Shown here one piece after another: positions 1 to 9,703 of a stretch of 64,000 nucleotides of DNA. This DNA is from Komagataeibacter xylinus. Its GTDB lineage: Bacteria > Pseudomonadota > Alphaproteobacteria > Acetobacterales > Acetobacteraceae. A model generated the notes under the pieces. That model did no database searches, was not told the origin of the DNA, and was given only the letters and a program-made list of their open reading frames with translations. The position numbers and the translations under genes are program-made. Within the stretch, counting starts at the first letter, position 1; every line of letters starts with the position of its first letter. Location: assembly GCF_031081985.1 (NCBI RefSeq), contig NZ_JARWSK010000003.1, positions 62,001 to 126,000 on the forward strand, given 5' to 3'.

Positions 1-1384
1 GGCGGATGTTCGCCTCCTCGTCAAAACGGGCGCGCAGTTCCACCATGGCGGTGACCGCCTTGCCTGCTTCCGCCGCCTCGATCAGTGCCTTCACGATCGG
101 ACTGTCGCGCGAGGTGCGGTACAGCGTCTGCTTGATCGCCACCACGGCGGGGTCGAGCGCTGCCTGCCGCAGGAACTGCACCACCACGTCAAAGCTTTCA
201 AACGGGTGATGCACGATCATGTCGCGCGCGCGGATGGCGGCGAAGCAGTCGCCCCCGCAATCAACAATCCGCTCGGGAAAGCGTGGCGTATAGGGCGGGA
301 ACAGAAGGTCGGGCCGGTCATCGACGATCAGTTGCTTGAGGTCCACCACCCCGATCAGCCCGGACTGCACGAACACTTCATCAGGCGGGGGCGCAAGCCC
401 GTCGGCCATGGAGCGGGCCAGGTCCTCGGGCATGCGCGATTCGATATCGAGATGGATCACCACGCCACGCCTGCGGCGCTTGAGCGCGCTCTCATACGAG
501 CGGACCAGATCCTCCGCCTCGTCCTCGAATTCCACATCCGTGTCGCGCACCACGCGCATCACGCCCCAGTCCCCCGCCACGAGGCCGGGGAACAGGCGGT
601 CGATGCACATTACGATCAGGCGCTCGAGCAGGATGAAGCGCGTAACACCAGGCGGTGACAGGGCGGCAGGCAGGCGGATGAAACGCTCGATGCGCGCGGG
701 CAGCAGGATCAGCGCCTCCATCACGAACTGCCCGGTCTCGGCATTCATCAGCCGCAACGCCTGGGCTATGCCCATGTTGGGGATGAAGGGCAGCGGATGG
801 GCGGGGTCGATGGCCAGCGGCGTGAGCACGGGGAAGACGCGCTCCATGAAGCAGCTATCCAGCCACTCCTGCTCCTCGGCGGTGAAGGAGACCTCATCGC
901 ACACCACCACGCCAGCGCCCTCGAGTTCGCGCTGCAGGTCGCGCCAGATGCGCTGCTGCTCCTGCAACAGCCGCCCCGTGCGCTCGCGCACGGCGGAAAG
1001 CTGCTGCTGCGGCGTCAGCCCGTCGGGCGAAGTCTTGACCAGTCCCTCGCGCACCTGCCCCACAAGCCCCGCCACGCGCACGGAATAGAATTCATCAAGG
1101 TTTGACGCGCTGATCGACAGGAAGCGAACGCGCTCGAGCAGCGGGTTGCGGGGGTTGTCGGCCTCGTCAACCACGCGCTGGTTGAAGTCGAGCCAGGACA
1201 GTTCGCGGTTGATGAAGCGGGCGGGCGATGTGGCGTCGATCTGGGTTTCAGGCGCCTCGCGCAGGGCGACCTGACGCCCTGCCGCTTTGGTGGAGGCTGC
1301 GCGGCGACGCGCCGGTTTTGCGCCCGTGGCAGGCTTGCGTGGCGTTCTGGCCAATGGATTCGCGCTCCCGTTCGGCGGTGGCAT
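1..1384 (-). CDS. ppk: polyphosphate kinase 1 (3' part outside window)
   Basis: Makes inorganic polyphosphate reversibly from the gamma-phosphate of ATP; a peripheral membrane enzyme in this family. The visible N-terminal 461 residues contain the family-typical [12 protein letters not shown] stretch after a basic, Ala-rich leader of about 50 residues, then [30 protein letters not shown] and ARFDEEANI close to the window edge. The autophosphorylated histidine and the rest of the catalytic domain lie beyond base 1, so intactness cannot be judged. The ATG at 1384 opens the frame but has no clear ribosome binding site; a TTG ten codons later is an alternative. It follows hdaA on the same strand after a 223-base gap that holds a palindromic repeat. 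Confidence 0.95.
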   Translation of the reverse strand, partial: MPPPNGSANPLARTPRKPATGAKPARRRAASTKAAGRQVALREAPETQIDATSPARFINRELSWLDFNQRVVDEADNPRNPLLERVRFLSISASNLDEFYSVRVAGLVGQVREGLVKTSPDGLTPQQQLSAVRERTGRLLQEQQRIWRDLQRELEGAGVVVCDEVSFTAEEQEWLDSCFMERVFPVLTPLAIDPAHPLPFIPNMGIAQALRLMNAETGQFVMEALILLPARIERFIRLPAALSPPGVTRFILLERLIVMCIDRLFPGLVAGDWGVMRVVRDTDVEFEDEAEDLVRSYESALKRRRRGVVIHLDIESRMPEDLARSMADGLAPPPDEVFVQSGLIGVVDLKQLIVDDRPDLLFPPYTPRFPERIVDCGGDCFAAIRARDMIVHHPFESFDVVVQFLRQAALDPAVVAIKQTLYRTSRDSPIVKALIEAAEAGKAVTAMVELRARFDEEANIR

Positions 1385-1512
1385 TGCTTGTTGCAAGTGA
1401 TTCTAGACGACGGAGCGCCCTCTTGGCCAGCGCCAAGCCCCTGCGTGCCCCGAAGCGTTCAGGGGCAACATCCTGAAGTCAGGGATGAAGCTGCTTTCAA
1501 AACGCTTTGGTA

Positions 1513-1557
1513 GAACGCCACCTTTTTGAAAAAAGGCGGCACCCAAAAACTTTTATT
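1513..1557. repeat. palindromic intergenic repeat, half copy (R1)
   Basis: Hairpin GCCACCTTTTTG / AAAAAAGGCGGC followed by the conserved end ACCCAAAAACTTTTATT. It lies 51 bases past the stop of hdaA, in the tandem gap before ppk. It matches the right half of the complete copies at 6996 and 57453. On the minus strand it would form a hairpin just downstream of hdaA. Confidence 0.8.
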
Positions 1558-1607
1558 CTGAAAGGGATGCCGGCCAACAGGCGCCAGGCTGAAAACCCAT
1601 GAATTTT

Positions 1608-2348
1608 TTATGACACGCGCAAACCATCGTTTTTCTGCTCCGAAGGCACCAGCGGCGGCTCGGCTGGCAGCAGGTCGGCCAGCACGCGTGCGGCCAGGGC
1701 GCGGGTGACCGGGCGGCCCGAGGCAAGGGCTGCGTGATCGAGCCGGTTCGCGGCCTCCTGCATGGCCAGCGCCGTGCGCGGCAGGCGGCGCAGCAGCCAC
1801 TCCACCACCGGCTGCGCCACCACGATCTGGCGCTCGGCCAGCAGGCGCAGCAAAAGCACGCGCAACAGCCCATCGCCCGGCTGGCTGATGGCCACCGCCA
1901 TGGTCGCGCGCAGCCTGCTGGCCAGGTCCGGCAGGGCCACCGCCCACCGCGCGGGCGGCGTGCGCGCGCCAAGCAGCAGCACCATGCCATGCTCGCGCGC
2001 GGCATTGATCAGGTGCAAAAGCGCACGCTCATCGGCGCATTCATCCGCACTGTCGAGCGCAATGGCCATGAGCGGCACCCGCGCGCCACAGGCCGGGAAC
2101 AGGGCCGCAACATGCGCGTGCGACAGGCTGGCCCCGTGCAGCAGCCGCGCGCCATGACGGTGCGCCCAGATTTCAAGCAGGTGGGTCTTGCCGGTGCCTG
2201 CTGCCCCCCACAGCGCCAGCCTGCGCTCGGGCCAGGGCGTGGAGCCGAGCAGCCAGCTCCGGGCTGCGGCGTTGGACGCGGCAAAAACGAAATCGGCGGC
2301 ACGGAAACGCGGCGTGTGGGCAAACGGCAACACCATCTGGCCGATCAC
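1608..2348 (-). CDS. hdaA: HdaA/DnaA-like regulatory inactivation protein
   Basis: Short DnaA-related AAA+ ATPase that, with the DNA polymerase sliding clamp, promotes hydrolysis of DnaA-bound ATP and limits re-initiation. Seen: Walker [10 protein letters not shown] near residues 48-56, a Walker B-like segment PLMAIALDS near 92-100, and a sensor stretch [13 protein letters not shown]. The clamp-binding motif QMVLPF sits at residues 4-9 if the GTG at 2348 is used; the next ATG (2336) would remove its Gln, so I prefer the GTG. The frame is open further upstream to 2579, but that would run into divergent purM. About 246 residues, normal for Hda. It lacks the DNA-binding domain of DnaA, as expected. 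Start confidence is moderate. Confidence 0.88.
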   Translation of the reverse strand: MIGQMVLPFAHTPRFRAADFVFAASNAAARSWLLGSTPWPERRLALWGAAGTGKTHLLEIWAHRHGARLLHGASLSHAHVAALFPACGARVPLMAIALDSADECADERALLHLINAAREHGMVLLLGARTPPARWAVALPDLASRLRATMAVAISQPGDGLLRVLLLRLLAERQIVVAQPVVEWLLRRLPRTALAMQEAANRLDHAALASGRPVTRALAARVLADLLPAEPPLVPSEQKNDGLRVS

Positions 2349-2530
2349 CCCGGCAGGCGTGTTTTCATCCGTTTTCAGCTTCGTATGCTCAACCACCGCT
2401 TTGTGCGCAGCCCCACCATGACGTAAAGAAAGCCGGAAGTCCGTTTGAACCCGGCTCCAAGGGCGGTTTTCATAGCCTGCGCGAGGGAGTCCGGGAAAGT
2501 GATAGTTTGCTTGTGAAAAAGGCCTGCTGC

Positions 2531-3631
2531 ATGACGTCCGCCCCCCGCCCGACCACACCTGCCTCCGACAACGCGCCAAGCGCCACCTACCGCGATGCCG
2601 GGGTGGATATCGCGGCGGGCGACGCCCTTGTCGAGGTCATCAAGCCTGCGGCCAAGGCCACGGACCGCCCCGGCACCATGGGCGGGCTTGGCGGATTCGG
2701 CGCGCTGTTTGACCTGAAAGCCGCCGGTTTTTCCGATCCCATTCTCGTTTCATGCACCGATGGCGTGGGCACCAAGCTCATGATCGCCATCGAGAGCGGC
2801 CTGCATGAAACCGTGGGCATCGACCTCGTGGCCATGTGCGTGAACGACCTTGTGGTGCAGGGCGCAACGCCGCTGTTCTTCCTCGACTACTTCGCCACCG
2901 GCAAGCTTGCCGTCGAGGATGCGGCCAAGGTGGTGCGCGGCATAGCGAAGGGCTGCGCCGAGTCGGGCTGCGCGCTGGTGGGCGGCGAAACTGCCGAGAT
3001 GCCGGGCATGTACGGCCCCGGCCATTACGACCTGGCCGGTTTTTCGGTCGGCGCGGCCGAGCGCACGGCGCTGCTGCCCGGCGATATCCGCCCCGGTGAC
3101 ACGCTGATCGCGCTGCCTTCGGCGGGCGTGCATTCCAATGGCTTTTCGCTGGTGCGCAACATTGTCAAACGCAGCGGGCTGGGCTGGGATGCCCCCTGCC
3201 CGTTTGCCGACGGCCAGACCCTGGGCGAGGCACTGATGACGCCCACCACGCTATACGTGCGCCCCGTGCTCGACCTGCACCACGCGGGCCTGCTGGTGGG
3301 TGCTGCCCACATTACCGGCGGCGGCCTGCCCGGCAACCTGCCGCGCGTGCTGCCAAAAGGCGTGCGCGCCGTGCTGGATGGCACGGCCTGGCCGGTGCCG
3401 CCGGTCTTCCCGTGGCTGGCCAGCATTGGCAATGTCACCACCGAGGAAATGCTGCGCGTGTTCAACTGCGGCGTGGGCATGGTGCTGGTGGTGCGCGACA
3501 GTGATGCCGCCATGGCGAAGCTGGCCGAGCGCGGGCAGCAGGCCTTCATCATCGGCACCATCACCCAGGGAGAAAGCCCGGACAGCCCGGCCACGCTGAC
3601 CTTTGATGAACTACCCGAACTGCGTGACTGA
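2531..3631 (+). CDS. purM: phosphoribosylformylglycinamidine cyclo-ligase
   Basis: AIR synthetase, the fifth step of purine synthesis: ATP-dependent closure of the imidazole ring of FGAM. The 366-residue product starts with a short hydrophilic leader, then [12 protein letters not shown] and the ATP-binding region with DGVGTK at 77-82, followed by [22 protein letters not shown] and [13 protein letters not shown], all PurM hallmarks. I chose the ATG at 2531; the frame opens at 2507 without a better ribosome site. It is divergent from hdaA, with about 180 bases between, and its end overlaps the upstream frame of purN, whose start lies only 10 bases after the stop, so the two are cotranscribed. 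Confidence 0.96.
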   Translation: MTSAPRPTTPASDNAPSATYRDAGVDIAAGDALVEVIKPAAKATDRPGTMGGLGGFGALFDLKAAGFSDPILVSCTDGVGTKLMIAIESGLHETVGIDLVAMCVNDLVVQGATPLFFLDYFATGKLAVEDAAKVVRGIAKGCAESGCALVGGETAEMPGMYGPGHYDLAGFSVGAAERTALLPGDIRPGDTLIALPSAGVHSNGFSLVRNIVKRSGLGWDAPCPFADGQTLGEALMTPTTLYVRPVLDLHHAGLLVGAAHITGGGLPGNLPRVLPKGVRAVLDGTAWPVPPVFPWLASIGNVTTEEMLRVFNCGVGMVLVVRDSDAAMAKLAERGQQAFIIGTITQGESPDSPATLTFDELPELRD

Positions 3632-3641
3632 CCCCGCCCCG

Positions 3642-4262
3642 ATGCACAAGACTCCCATCGCCATCCTCATCAGCGGGCGCGGCAGCAACATGCGCGCGCT
3701 GATCGAAGCCTGCGCCCAGCCTGACTACCCCGCCCGCATCGCCCTGGTGCTGAGCAACAATCCCGACGCGCCGGGGCTGGACGTGGCGCGGCAAGCCGGG
3801 CTTGAAGCCTGCGCCATCGACCACCGCGCCTACCCCCGCGACCGCGAGGGCCATGAGCGCGCGCTCGATGCCACGCTGCGGGCGGCGGGCGTGGAATATA
3901 TCTGCCTTGCGGGCTACATGCGCCTGCTCACACCATTCCTGACCACGGCATGGAAGGGGCGGATGCTCAACATCCACCCCAGCCTGCTGCCCGCCTTTCC
4001 CGGCCTGCACACGCATGAGCGCGCGCTGGAAAACGGCACCCGCATCCATGGCTGCACCGTGCATTGGGTGACCGAGGGCATGGATGAAGGTCCGGTCATC
4101 GGCCAGGCTGCCGTACCCGTGCTTGATGGCGACACGCCGGACATGCTTGCCGCCCGCGTGCTGGTGCAGGAACACAGGCTCTACCCCACAGCCCTGCGCC
4201 GCGTGCTGGCCCCGGCCACGACACCCGTGCCTGACGCGGCTGACAGCCTGCTGGCGGTTTAA
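3642..4262 (+). CDS. purN: phosphoribosylglycinamide formyltransferase
   Basis: GAR transformylase, transfers a formyl group from 10-formyltetrahydrofolate to GAR in purine synthesis. The 206-residue product is standard length. Seen: ILISGRGSNM at the N-terminus (phosphate binding), the catalytic NIHPSLLPAF motif near 107-116, the formyl-folate site HTHERALENG and the TEGMDEGPVIGQ stretch with the catalytic Asp. The ATG at 3642 begins immediately before the conserved core. It is the second gene of the purM-purN operon; the pair makes consecutive-pathway enzymes. A 12-bp perfect hairpin 12 bases after the stop probably ends transcription. Confidence 0.96.
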   Translation: MHKTPIAILISGRGSNMRALIEACAQPDYPARIALVLSNNPDAPGLDVARQAGLEACAIDHRAYPRDREGHERALDATLRAAGVEYICLAGYMRLLTPFLTTAWKGRMLNIHPSLLPAFPGLHTHERALENGTRIHGCTVHWVTEGMDEGPVIGQAAVPVLDGDTPDMLAARVLVQEHRLYPTALRRVLAPATTPVPDAADSLLAV

Positions 4263-4273
4263 TACAGGCTTCC

Positions 4274-4347
4274 GGGCGCTGCCTTTTTCATCAAGGCAGC
4301 GCCCTGTCGAAGCTTTTTGAAAAAAGCTTCACCAAAAACTTTTCCTC
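4274..4347. repeat. two-hairpin palindromic repeat at purN/ndk junction (R2)
   Basis: First hairpin at 4274-4304 has a perfect 12-bp stem (GGGCGCTGCCTT pairing with AAGGCAGCGCCC). A second hairpin GAAGCTTTTTG / AAAAAAGCTTC at 4309-4330 is followed by the family end ACCAAAAACTTTT. It lies between convergent purN and ndk and could terminate purN. It belongs to the same family as the copies at 6996 and 57453, but its last few bases diverge from TTTTATC. Confidence 0.8.
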
Positions 4348-4455
4348 TTTATGCCTTTATCGGGGCCGGGCATCTGCGCGGCCTGCGCTGGGCTTTCCGC
4401 TTTTCAATACTGTTAGGTGCGATAAAATATTATAGCGCCCGTCAACCCGCAGGCA

Positions 4456-4485
4456 TAAAAAAAGCCGACCCGAAGGTCGGCTTTT
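4456..4485 (-). terminator. rho-independent terminator of ndk
   Basis: On the minus strand AAAAGCCGACC pairs with GGTCGGCTTTT across a 4-base loop and is followed by a T run. It lies about 47 bases past the ndk stop. Confidence 0.88.
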
Positions 4486-4531
4486 CCGCAACCGGGGCAT
4501 CACACCCCGGCCCCTGTCTGATCCAAAAGGA

Positions 4532-4954
4532 TCAGGGCAGGATCTCGGTGCCAGCGAAGAAGAAGGAGATCTCGTTCTTCGCGTTCTCGAGGCTGTCCGA
4601 GCCATGCACGGAGTTGGCTTCGATGCTCTCGGCAAACTGGGCGCGGATGGTGTGGGCTTCGGCCTTCTTGGGGTCGGTCGCACCCATCACTTCGCGGTTC
4701 TTCAGCACGGCATTCTCGCCTTCAAGCACCTGCACCACGACCGGGCCGGAGATCATGAAGGACACGAGGTCGTTGTAGAACGGGCGCTCCTTGTGCACTT
4801 CATAGAACGCGCCAGCGGTCGCCTTGGTCAGCTGGATGCGCTTCTGGGCAACGATGCGCAGGCCATTGCCTTCGAACACGGCATTGATCTTGCCGGTCAG
4901 GTTGCGGCGGGTCGCATCGGGCTTGATGATGGAGAGGGTACGTTCGACTGCCAT
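4532..4954 (-). CDS. ndk: nucleoside diphosphate kinase
   Basis: Transfers the gamma-phosphate of ATP to nucleoside diphosphates through a phosphohistidine, balancing NTP and dNTP pools. The 140-residue protein starts [17 protein letters not shown] and carries the active-site histidine as H117 in NSVHGSDS, plus the nucleotide-binding K11 and R104-type positions. The start is fixed by a good ribosome site (AAAGGAGCT) just upstream of the ATG at 4954. Single gene with its own terminator; convergent with purN and divergent from the ABC-F gene. Confidence 0.98.
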   Translation of the reverse strand: MAVERTLSIIKPDATRRNLTGKINAVFEGNGLRIVAQKRIQLTKATAGAFYEVHKERPFYNDLVSFMISGPVVVQVLEGENAVLKNREVMGATDPKKAEAHTIRAQFAESIEANSVHGSDSLENAKNEISFFFAGTEILP

Positions 4955-5104
4955 GGGACAGCTCCTTTCAACGGGTTGCAAAATATACGAGGCGGCATTG
5001 GACATAAGCCGACATCACCTTACAACCGCCATCTAGAGCATATCGCCGCAGACTGGTAGGTACGAAACCAGCCATGCCCCCTTTATTGCCGGAGTTTTCC
5101 GCCC

Positions 5105-6991
5105 GTGAGCCTGCTCGTCATATCTGACCTGACCCTGCGCATTGCAGGGCGCACCCTGCTTGATGGCGCGAGCCTGAGCATCGACCCCGGCCGCAAGATC
5201 GGCCTCGTGGGCCGCAACGGGGCAGGCAAATCCACGCTGCTGGCAGCCATTGCGGGTGATATCGCGCCCGATGGCGGCTCCATTCACCTTTCCGCCCGCG
5301 CGCGCATGGGCCGCATCAAGCAGGAGGCCCCCACCGGCTATGGCTCCCTGCTCGATACCGTGCTTGCGGGCGATACCGAGCGCACGGGCCTGCTGGCCGA
5401 ATCCGAAACCTGCACCGACCCCGCCCGCATTGCCGATATCCACGAGCGCCTGCTGGCCATTGATGCCCATAGCGCGCCTGCCCGCGCCGCCGCCATCCTG
5501 TCCGGCCTCGGGTTTGACGCCAGCGCCCAGGCGCGCCCGGTATCCGACTTTTCGGGCGGGTGGCGCATGCGCGTGGCCCTCGCCACGGCCCTGTTCCTCA
5601 ACCCCGACCTGCTTTTGCTCGATGAGCCGACCAACCACCTCGACCTCGAGGCCACGATCTGGCTCGAGAACTGGCTGGCCCGCTTTGGCGGCGCTGCCCT
5701 GATTGTCAGCCACGATCGCGGCCTGCTCGACCGCGCGGTCGATGCCATCGCCCATCTTGACCGCGGCAAGCTTACGCTCACGCCCGGCGGGTATGAGGAA
5801 TTCGTGCGCATCCGCACCGAGCAGGCGCTGCAGCAGGCCCGCATGGCCGAGCGCATCAACGCCAAGCGCGCGCACATGCAGTCCTTTGTCGACCGCTTCC
5901 GCGCCAAGGCCACCAAAGCCAAGCAGGCGCAGGCCCGCATCAAGGCGCTGGAAAAACTGCCCCAGATTGACAGCGTGGTGGAGGATACGCCCAGCCACTT
6001 CGCCTTCCCCGAACCCTCCGCCCTACCGCCGCCCATGCTGACCATGGAGCGCGTAAGTGCCGGGTATGGCGATCATACCATCCTGTCCAACCTGTCGCTG
6101 CGCATCGACATGGAGGACCGCATCGCCCTGCTTGGTGCGAACGGCAACGGCAAGTCCACCTTCGCCAAGCTGGTGGCGGGCAGGCTGGAGCCCCAGTCGG
6201 GCACGATCCAGCACAGCCCCAAGCTGAAGGTGGGCTATTTTGCCCAGCATCAGGCCGAGGAACTACGGCCCGATGAAACGCCGGTCGACCACATGGCCCG
6301 CGCCCTGCCCGAAGCCACGCCGCCTGCCGTGCGTGCGCAGCTTGCCCGCTTCGGGCTGGATGCGGAGCGGGCCGAAACCCCCACGCGCGACCTATCAGGC
6401 GGTGAGAAGGCCCGCCTGCTGCTGGCTCTGGCCACGCGCGATGCCCCGCACCTGCTGATTCTGGATGAACCGACCAACCACCTCGACCTCGATGCCCGCG
6501 ATGCGCTGATCCGGGCGCTGGCGGAATTCGAGGGCGCGGTGCTGCTGATCAGCCATGACCCGCATCTGGTTGAACTCGTGGCCGACCGGCTGTGGCTGGT
6601 GGGCGATGGCACGGTGCGCCCGTTTGAAGGCGACATGGCGGAATACCGCGTGTGGCTGACCGAACGCGCCCGCGCGGTGGCCGCCAGCAACCCCGACCGC
6701 CCCGCCGCTGCCCCCAAGCGTGATGACCGGCGCGAACGCGCCGAGGCCCGCAAGGCCACGGCCCCCCTGCGCAAGCGCATCCGCGATGCCGAGCAGCTTA
6801 TGGCGAAACTGGTGGCCGAACGCGCAAAGCTGGAAGCCCGACTGGCCGACCCCAAACTGTATGAAACCGGCAAGCCCGAGGAGGTGACGGCGCTTAACAC
6901 CCGCCTTGCCGCCATTGCGCGCGAACATGACCACGCCGAGGAAGACTGGCTGGAAGCCGAAACCGAGCTTGAAGCCGCGAATGCGGACTAA
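5105..6991 (+). CDS. ABC-F family ATPase, YheS-like
   Basis: Soluble twin-ATPase of the ABC-F family, which act on the ribosome rather than as transporters. Two cassettes are complete: Walker A GRNGAGKST (36-44), signature FSGGW (149-153), Walker B LLLLDEP (169-175); then GANGNGKST (344-352), LSGGE (430-434), LLILDEP (450-456). The interdomain linker (about 230-300), rich in Arg/Lys/Gln, carries RFRAKATKAKQAQ as in E. coli YheS, which the whole protein resembles. A C-terminal charged coiled coil covers about 555-628. GTG start at 5105 with GGAG about 10 bases upstream. Function could be translational rescue or antibiotic tolerance; the target is not visible from sequence. Confidence 0.9.
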   Translation: MSLLVISDLTLRIAGRTLLDGASLSIDPGRKIGLVGRNGAGKSTLLAAIAGDIAPDGGSIHLSARARMGRIKQEAPTGYGSLLDTVLAGDTERTGLLAESETCTDPARIADIHERLLAIDAHSAPARAAAILSGLGFDASAQARPVSDFSGGWRMRVALATALFLNPDLLLLDEPTNHLDLEATIWLENWLARFGGAALIVSHDRGLLDRAVDAIAHLDRGKLTLTPGGYEEFVRIRTEQALQQARMAERINAKRAHMQSFVDRFRAKATKAKQAQARIKALEKLPQIDSVVEDTPSHFAFPEPSALPPPMLTMERVSAGYGDHTILSNLSLRIDMEDRIALLGANGNGKSTFAKLVAGRLEPQSGTIQHSPKLKVGYFAQHQAEELRPDETPVDHMARALPEATPPAVRAQLARFGLDAERAETPTRDLSGGEKARLLLALATRDAPHLLILDEPTNHLDLDARDALIRALAEFEGAVLLISHDPHLVELVADRLWLVGDGTVRPFEGDMAEYRVWLTERARAVAASNPDRPAAAPKRDDRRERAEARKATAPLRKRIRDAEQLMAKLVAERAKLEARLADPKLYETGKPEEVTALNTRLAAIAREHDHAEEDWLEAETELEAANAD

Positions 6992-6995
6992 GGCC

Positions 6996-7082
6996 GATAA
7001 AAGTTTTTGGTGAAGCTTTTTTCAAAAAGCTTCGAAAAAACGCTGCCTTTTTGAAAAAAGGCAGCACCCAAAAACTTTTATC
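6996..7082. repeat. complete palindromic element with inverted ends (R3)
   Basis: Best-preserved copy of the family. The outer 15-base ends GATAAAAGTTTTTGG and CCAAAAACTTTTATC are exact inverted repeats. Between them are hairpin 1 (AAGCTTTTTTCAAAAAGCTT) and hairpin 2 (GCTGCCTTTTTG / AAAAAAGGCAGC), separated by about 8 bases. It fills the gap between the convergent ABC-F and MFS genes, and its right end overlaps the MFS stop codon (7081-7083). Confidence 0.9.
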
Positions 7083-8277
7083 ATTTACAGGTCGCTTTCC
7101 AGGAACCGGCCAGCCCGATCAGGAAAATTCCCAGCCCCACAGCCGAGAGGCAGGCCCCGGCCCACCCGACCGACTGCGCGCCATAGCCCGCCGCAATCAC
7201 CGCCCCACCCAGCCACGCCCCGAATGCGTTGGCGATGTTGACGGCGCAGTGGTTAAGCGCCGCCGCCAGCCCCTGCGCCCCGGCCGCCACGTCCATGAGC
7301 CGGGTCTGGAGTGCGGGCAGCAGGGCGATGATGCAGCCGGTCAGGCCAATGACCGGCAGGATCAGCCACACGTTGCCCGCGCACAGCGCAAACAGGCATG
7401 ACATGAGCGTGCTCGCCACCAGGGTTACAATGATCGCCAGCACCGGGCTGACATCAACCAGCCGCGCGCCCGCCATGTTGCCCGCCACCATGCCCAGCCC
7501 CCACAGCATCTGCGCTACCGGCAGCACATCGGCGGAGACCCCGGTAACCCCCAGCAGCACGGTGGAAAGATAGGTGCCGACACAGAACATGCCCCCAAAC
7601 CCGACCGCCCCCGTGGCCAGTGTCAGCCACACCTGCGGGCGCCCGAGCGCCCCAAGCTCGCGCCGCAGGGAGGGCGCATGGGCGGGATCGACCGGCACAG
7701 GCGGCAGGCTGCGCGCCATCAGCCCGAAGGCGACGAGCCCCATGAACGTGACCAGCCCGTAAACCGCGCGCCACCCCAGGGCTTCGCCCACCCACGTTAC
7801 CAGCGGCACGCCCACCACATGCGCGATCGTAAGACCCGAGAATACGCCCGCCACGGCCCGCCCCCGGCGTGCGGGTGGCACCATCGCCGCCGCCACCAGT
7901 GCTGCCACGGCGTAAAAGGCGCCATGCGGCACCCCGGTCAGAAAACGCAGGACCACCAGCGTACCGTAACCGGGGGCAAGGGCGCACCCGGCATTGCCCG
8001 CCACAAACACGGCCTGCAACACCAGCAGCAGCCTGCGCCGGGGCATGCGGGCGGCAAACAGGGTGACAAGCGGCGCGCCCACCACCACGCCCAGCGCATA
8101 GGCGCTGATGACATGGCCCGCCACCGGCACGCCAACGCCAAGCGAGCGCGCCACGCCGGGCAGCAGCGCCATGAGCGCGAACTCACCCGTGCCGATGGCA
8201 AACGTGGCCACCGCCAGCGCCACCCAGACCGCCCATGCGCGGCCCGCCGGAAGGGGGGCCATGTTTGCGTCACTCAC
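7081..8277 (-). CDS. MFS transporter, DHA1/AraJ-like exporter
   Basis: Inner-membrane proton-coupled exporter of the major facilitator superfamily; substrate unknown. The 398-residue product has about 12 hydrophobic segments in two sets of six. Family signs: GTGEFALMALLPGVA in helix 1, the motif A-like FAARMPRRRLLL between helices 2 and 3, and RFLTGVPHGAFYAV in helix 4, as in AraJ, YdhP and chloramphenicol/arabinose efflux permeases. The GTG at 8277 follows AAAGGGCGG and is preferred over the in-frame ATG at 8322 (no ribosome site) or the internal ATG at residue 6. No regulator is adjacent; convergent with the ABC-F gene. Confidence 0.85.
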   Translation of the reverse strand: MSDANMAPLPAGRAWAVWVALAVATFAIGTGEFALMALLPGVARSLGVGVPVAGHVISAYALGVVVGAPLVTLFAARMPRRRLLLVLQAVFVAGNAGCALAPGYGTLVVLRFLTGVPHGAFYAVAALVAAAMVPPARRGRAVAGVFSGLTIAHVVGVPLVTWVGEALGWRAVYGLVTFMGLVAFGLMARSLPPVPVDPAHAPSLRRELGALGRPQVWLTLATGAVGFGGMFCVGTYLSTVLLGVTGVSADVLPVAQMLWGLGMVAGNMAGARLVDVSPVLAIIVTLVASTLMSCLFALCAGNVWLILPVIGLTGCIIALLPALQTRLMDVAAGAQGLAAALNHCAVNIANAFGAWLGGAVIAAGYGAQSVGWAGACLSAVGLGIFLIGLAGSWKATCK

Positions 8278-8488
8278 ATATCCGCCCTTTCCCGATGGCG
8301 AAGATTGGCTTACCGCTTGCACATCAATGCGGCATTAACCCATCAGGGCCATATCACCTTACCAGACCATCCGTAGCGGAATTTCGCCCTCTGGCAATCC
8401 GTCCGCTCCGCCCTGCGTTATCCGGGTTCACGCCACGCGCACGCCCTGCCTTTTTCACATGTTCCATGCCCAGCATACGGACCCATAG

Positions 8489-9613
8489 ATGACAGCCTCT
8501 CCGCCCACGGCTCCCTCTTCCAGCGAACCCGATTCAAAGCCTGTCCATCACAAGGATGACATCACCGACCCCCGCGCTACACAACTCGCACGCATCTATG
8601 CCCTGCTGCGCCTGACGCTGATCGTGACCATCGTGGTCATGCTGATCTGGGTGGTGGGCGACGTGCTGATGGTCATCTTCGCCGCAACCCTGGTGGCCGT
8701 GATCCTGCATAACCTTGCCGCCCTTGTCGAACGGCGCACCCGCATGCCTTACTGGCTGGCGCTGACCACCGTGGTGGTGGTGCTGATCGGCGCGCTGACC
8801 GGCCTGATCTGGAGCAGCGGGCCGGAAATATCGGAGCAGGCGGTCAAGCTGCGCACCGCCCTGAGCGAGCAGGCCCACAACCTGCGTGACAGCATGGGCC
8901 ATTCCTCCACCGGGCGGATGATCCTTGATAACCTGCCCACCACCCTTGGCGGCAACGAACAGACATCAGGCAATACCGGATTCGGGTCCATCGCAGGGTC
9001 GATGACGGGCTTTGTCTCCTCGGCCTTCGGGGCGGCGGGCACGCTGGCCGTGATCCTGATCGCGGGGCTGTATTTCGCCATCTCGCCCGAAATCTATGTC
9101 AATGGCATGCTGCGGCTGATCCCCCACCCCTATCGCAGGACATCGCGCACGCTGCTGCTGACCGCAGGCCGCACGCTATGGGCCTGGACGGCGGGGCAGG
9201 CGCTGGACATGACGGTGGTGGGGCTGCTGTCCTTCATCGGGCTATGGTGCATTGGCGTGCCGCTGGCCCTGGCTTTGGGCGTGGTGGCGGGAATGGCCAA
9301 TTTCATTCCCTATATCGGGGCCTTCGTGGGGGCGGTGCCTGCCGTGCTCATCGGGCTGTCGCAGGGCACGCGCGAGGGGGTGATGGTGCTGGGGCTTTAC
9401 GCCGCCATCCAGTTCTTCGAAGGTAATGTCATGGCGCCGCTCATCCAGCGCCATGCGGTCAAGATGCCGCCGGGGCTGACCATCCTGTCACAGACGATCT
9501 TTGGCACCATCCTCGGCATTCCCGGCCTGATCCTCGCCTCCCCCCTCACCGCCGCCCTGCTCGCCACCATGGACAGGGCCACGCCAAAACTGGATGACGA
9601 CGAGCGGGTTTAG
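8489..9613 (+). CDS. AI-2E family transporter (PerM/YdiK-like)
   Basis: Polytopic inner-membrane protein of the AI-2E exporter superfamily (DUF20). A polar N-terminus of about 45 residues precedes seven or eight membrane segments. Seen: paired N-terminal helices (VMLIWVVGDVLMVIF), a long periplasmic loop with SSGPEISEQ, and the conserved C-terminal half with NFIPYIGAFVGAVPAVLIGL and the FEGNVMAPLIQRHAVKMPP stretch diagnostic for the family. The members' substrates vary (autoinducer, ions) and cannot be assigned here. 374 residues, normal length. The start ATG at 8489 is 211 bases from the divergent MFS gene. Confidence 0.88.
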   Translation: MTASPPTAPSSSEPDSKPVHHKDDITDPRATQLARIYALLRLTLIVTIVVMLIWVVGDVLMVIFAATLVAVILHNLAALVERRTRMPYWLALTTVVVVLIGALTGLIWSSGPEISEQAVKLRTALSEQAHNLRDSMGHSSTGRMILDNLPTTLGGNEQTSGNTGFGSIAGSMTGFVSSAFGAAGTLAVILIAGLYFAISPEIYVNGMLRLIPHPYRRTSRTLLLTAGRTLWAWTAGQALDMTVVGLLSFIGLWCIGVPLALALGVVAGMANFIPYIGAFVGAVPAVLIGLSQGTREGVMVLGLYAAIQFFEGNVMAPLIQRHAVKMPPGLTILSQTIFGTILGIPGLILASPLTAALLATMDRATPKLDDDERV

Positions 9614-9627
9614 GCACCGGCAAAAAC

Positions 9628-9671
9628 AATGCCGCCTTTTTGAAAAAAGGCGGCACCCATAAACTTTTATC
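9628..9671. repeat. palindromic intergenic repeat, half copy (R4)
   Basis: Hairpin GCCGCCTTTTTG / AAAAAAGGCGGC followed by ACCCATAAACTTTTATC, the right half of the family with one change in the end. It lies between the convergent AI-2E gene and the HAD phosphatase gene, 15 bases after the former. Confidence 0.85.
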
Positions 9672-9703
9672 TTTACCAGTTCGGTCCTGTCGCCCTGCGG
9701 CCA

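Noticed and set aside
336..1088. Long plus-strand open frame in the ppk region
   Set aside because: Lies opposite ppk, whose minus-strand product shows clear PPK1 motifs; the plus-strand product is low-complexity Arg/Ser with no family signature.
2349..2579. Longer N-terminus for HdaA
   Set aside because: Would add about 77 residues upstream of the clamp-binding motif and overlap the divergent purM start; no ribosome site.
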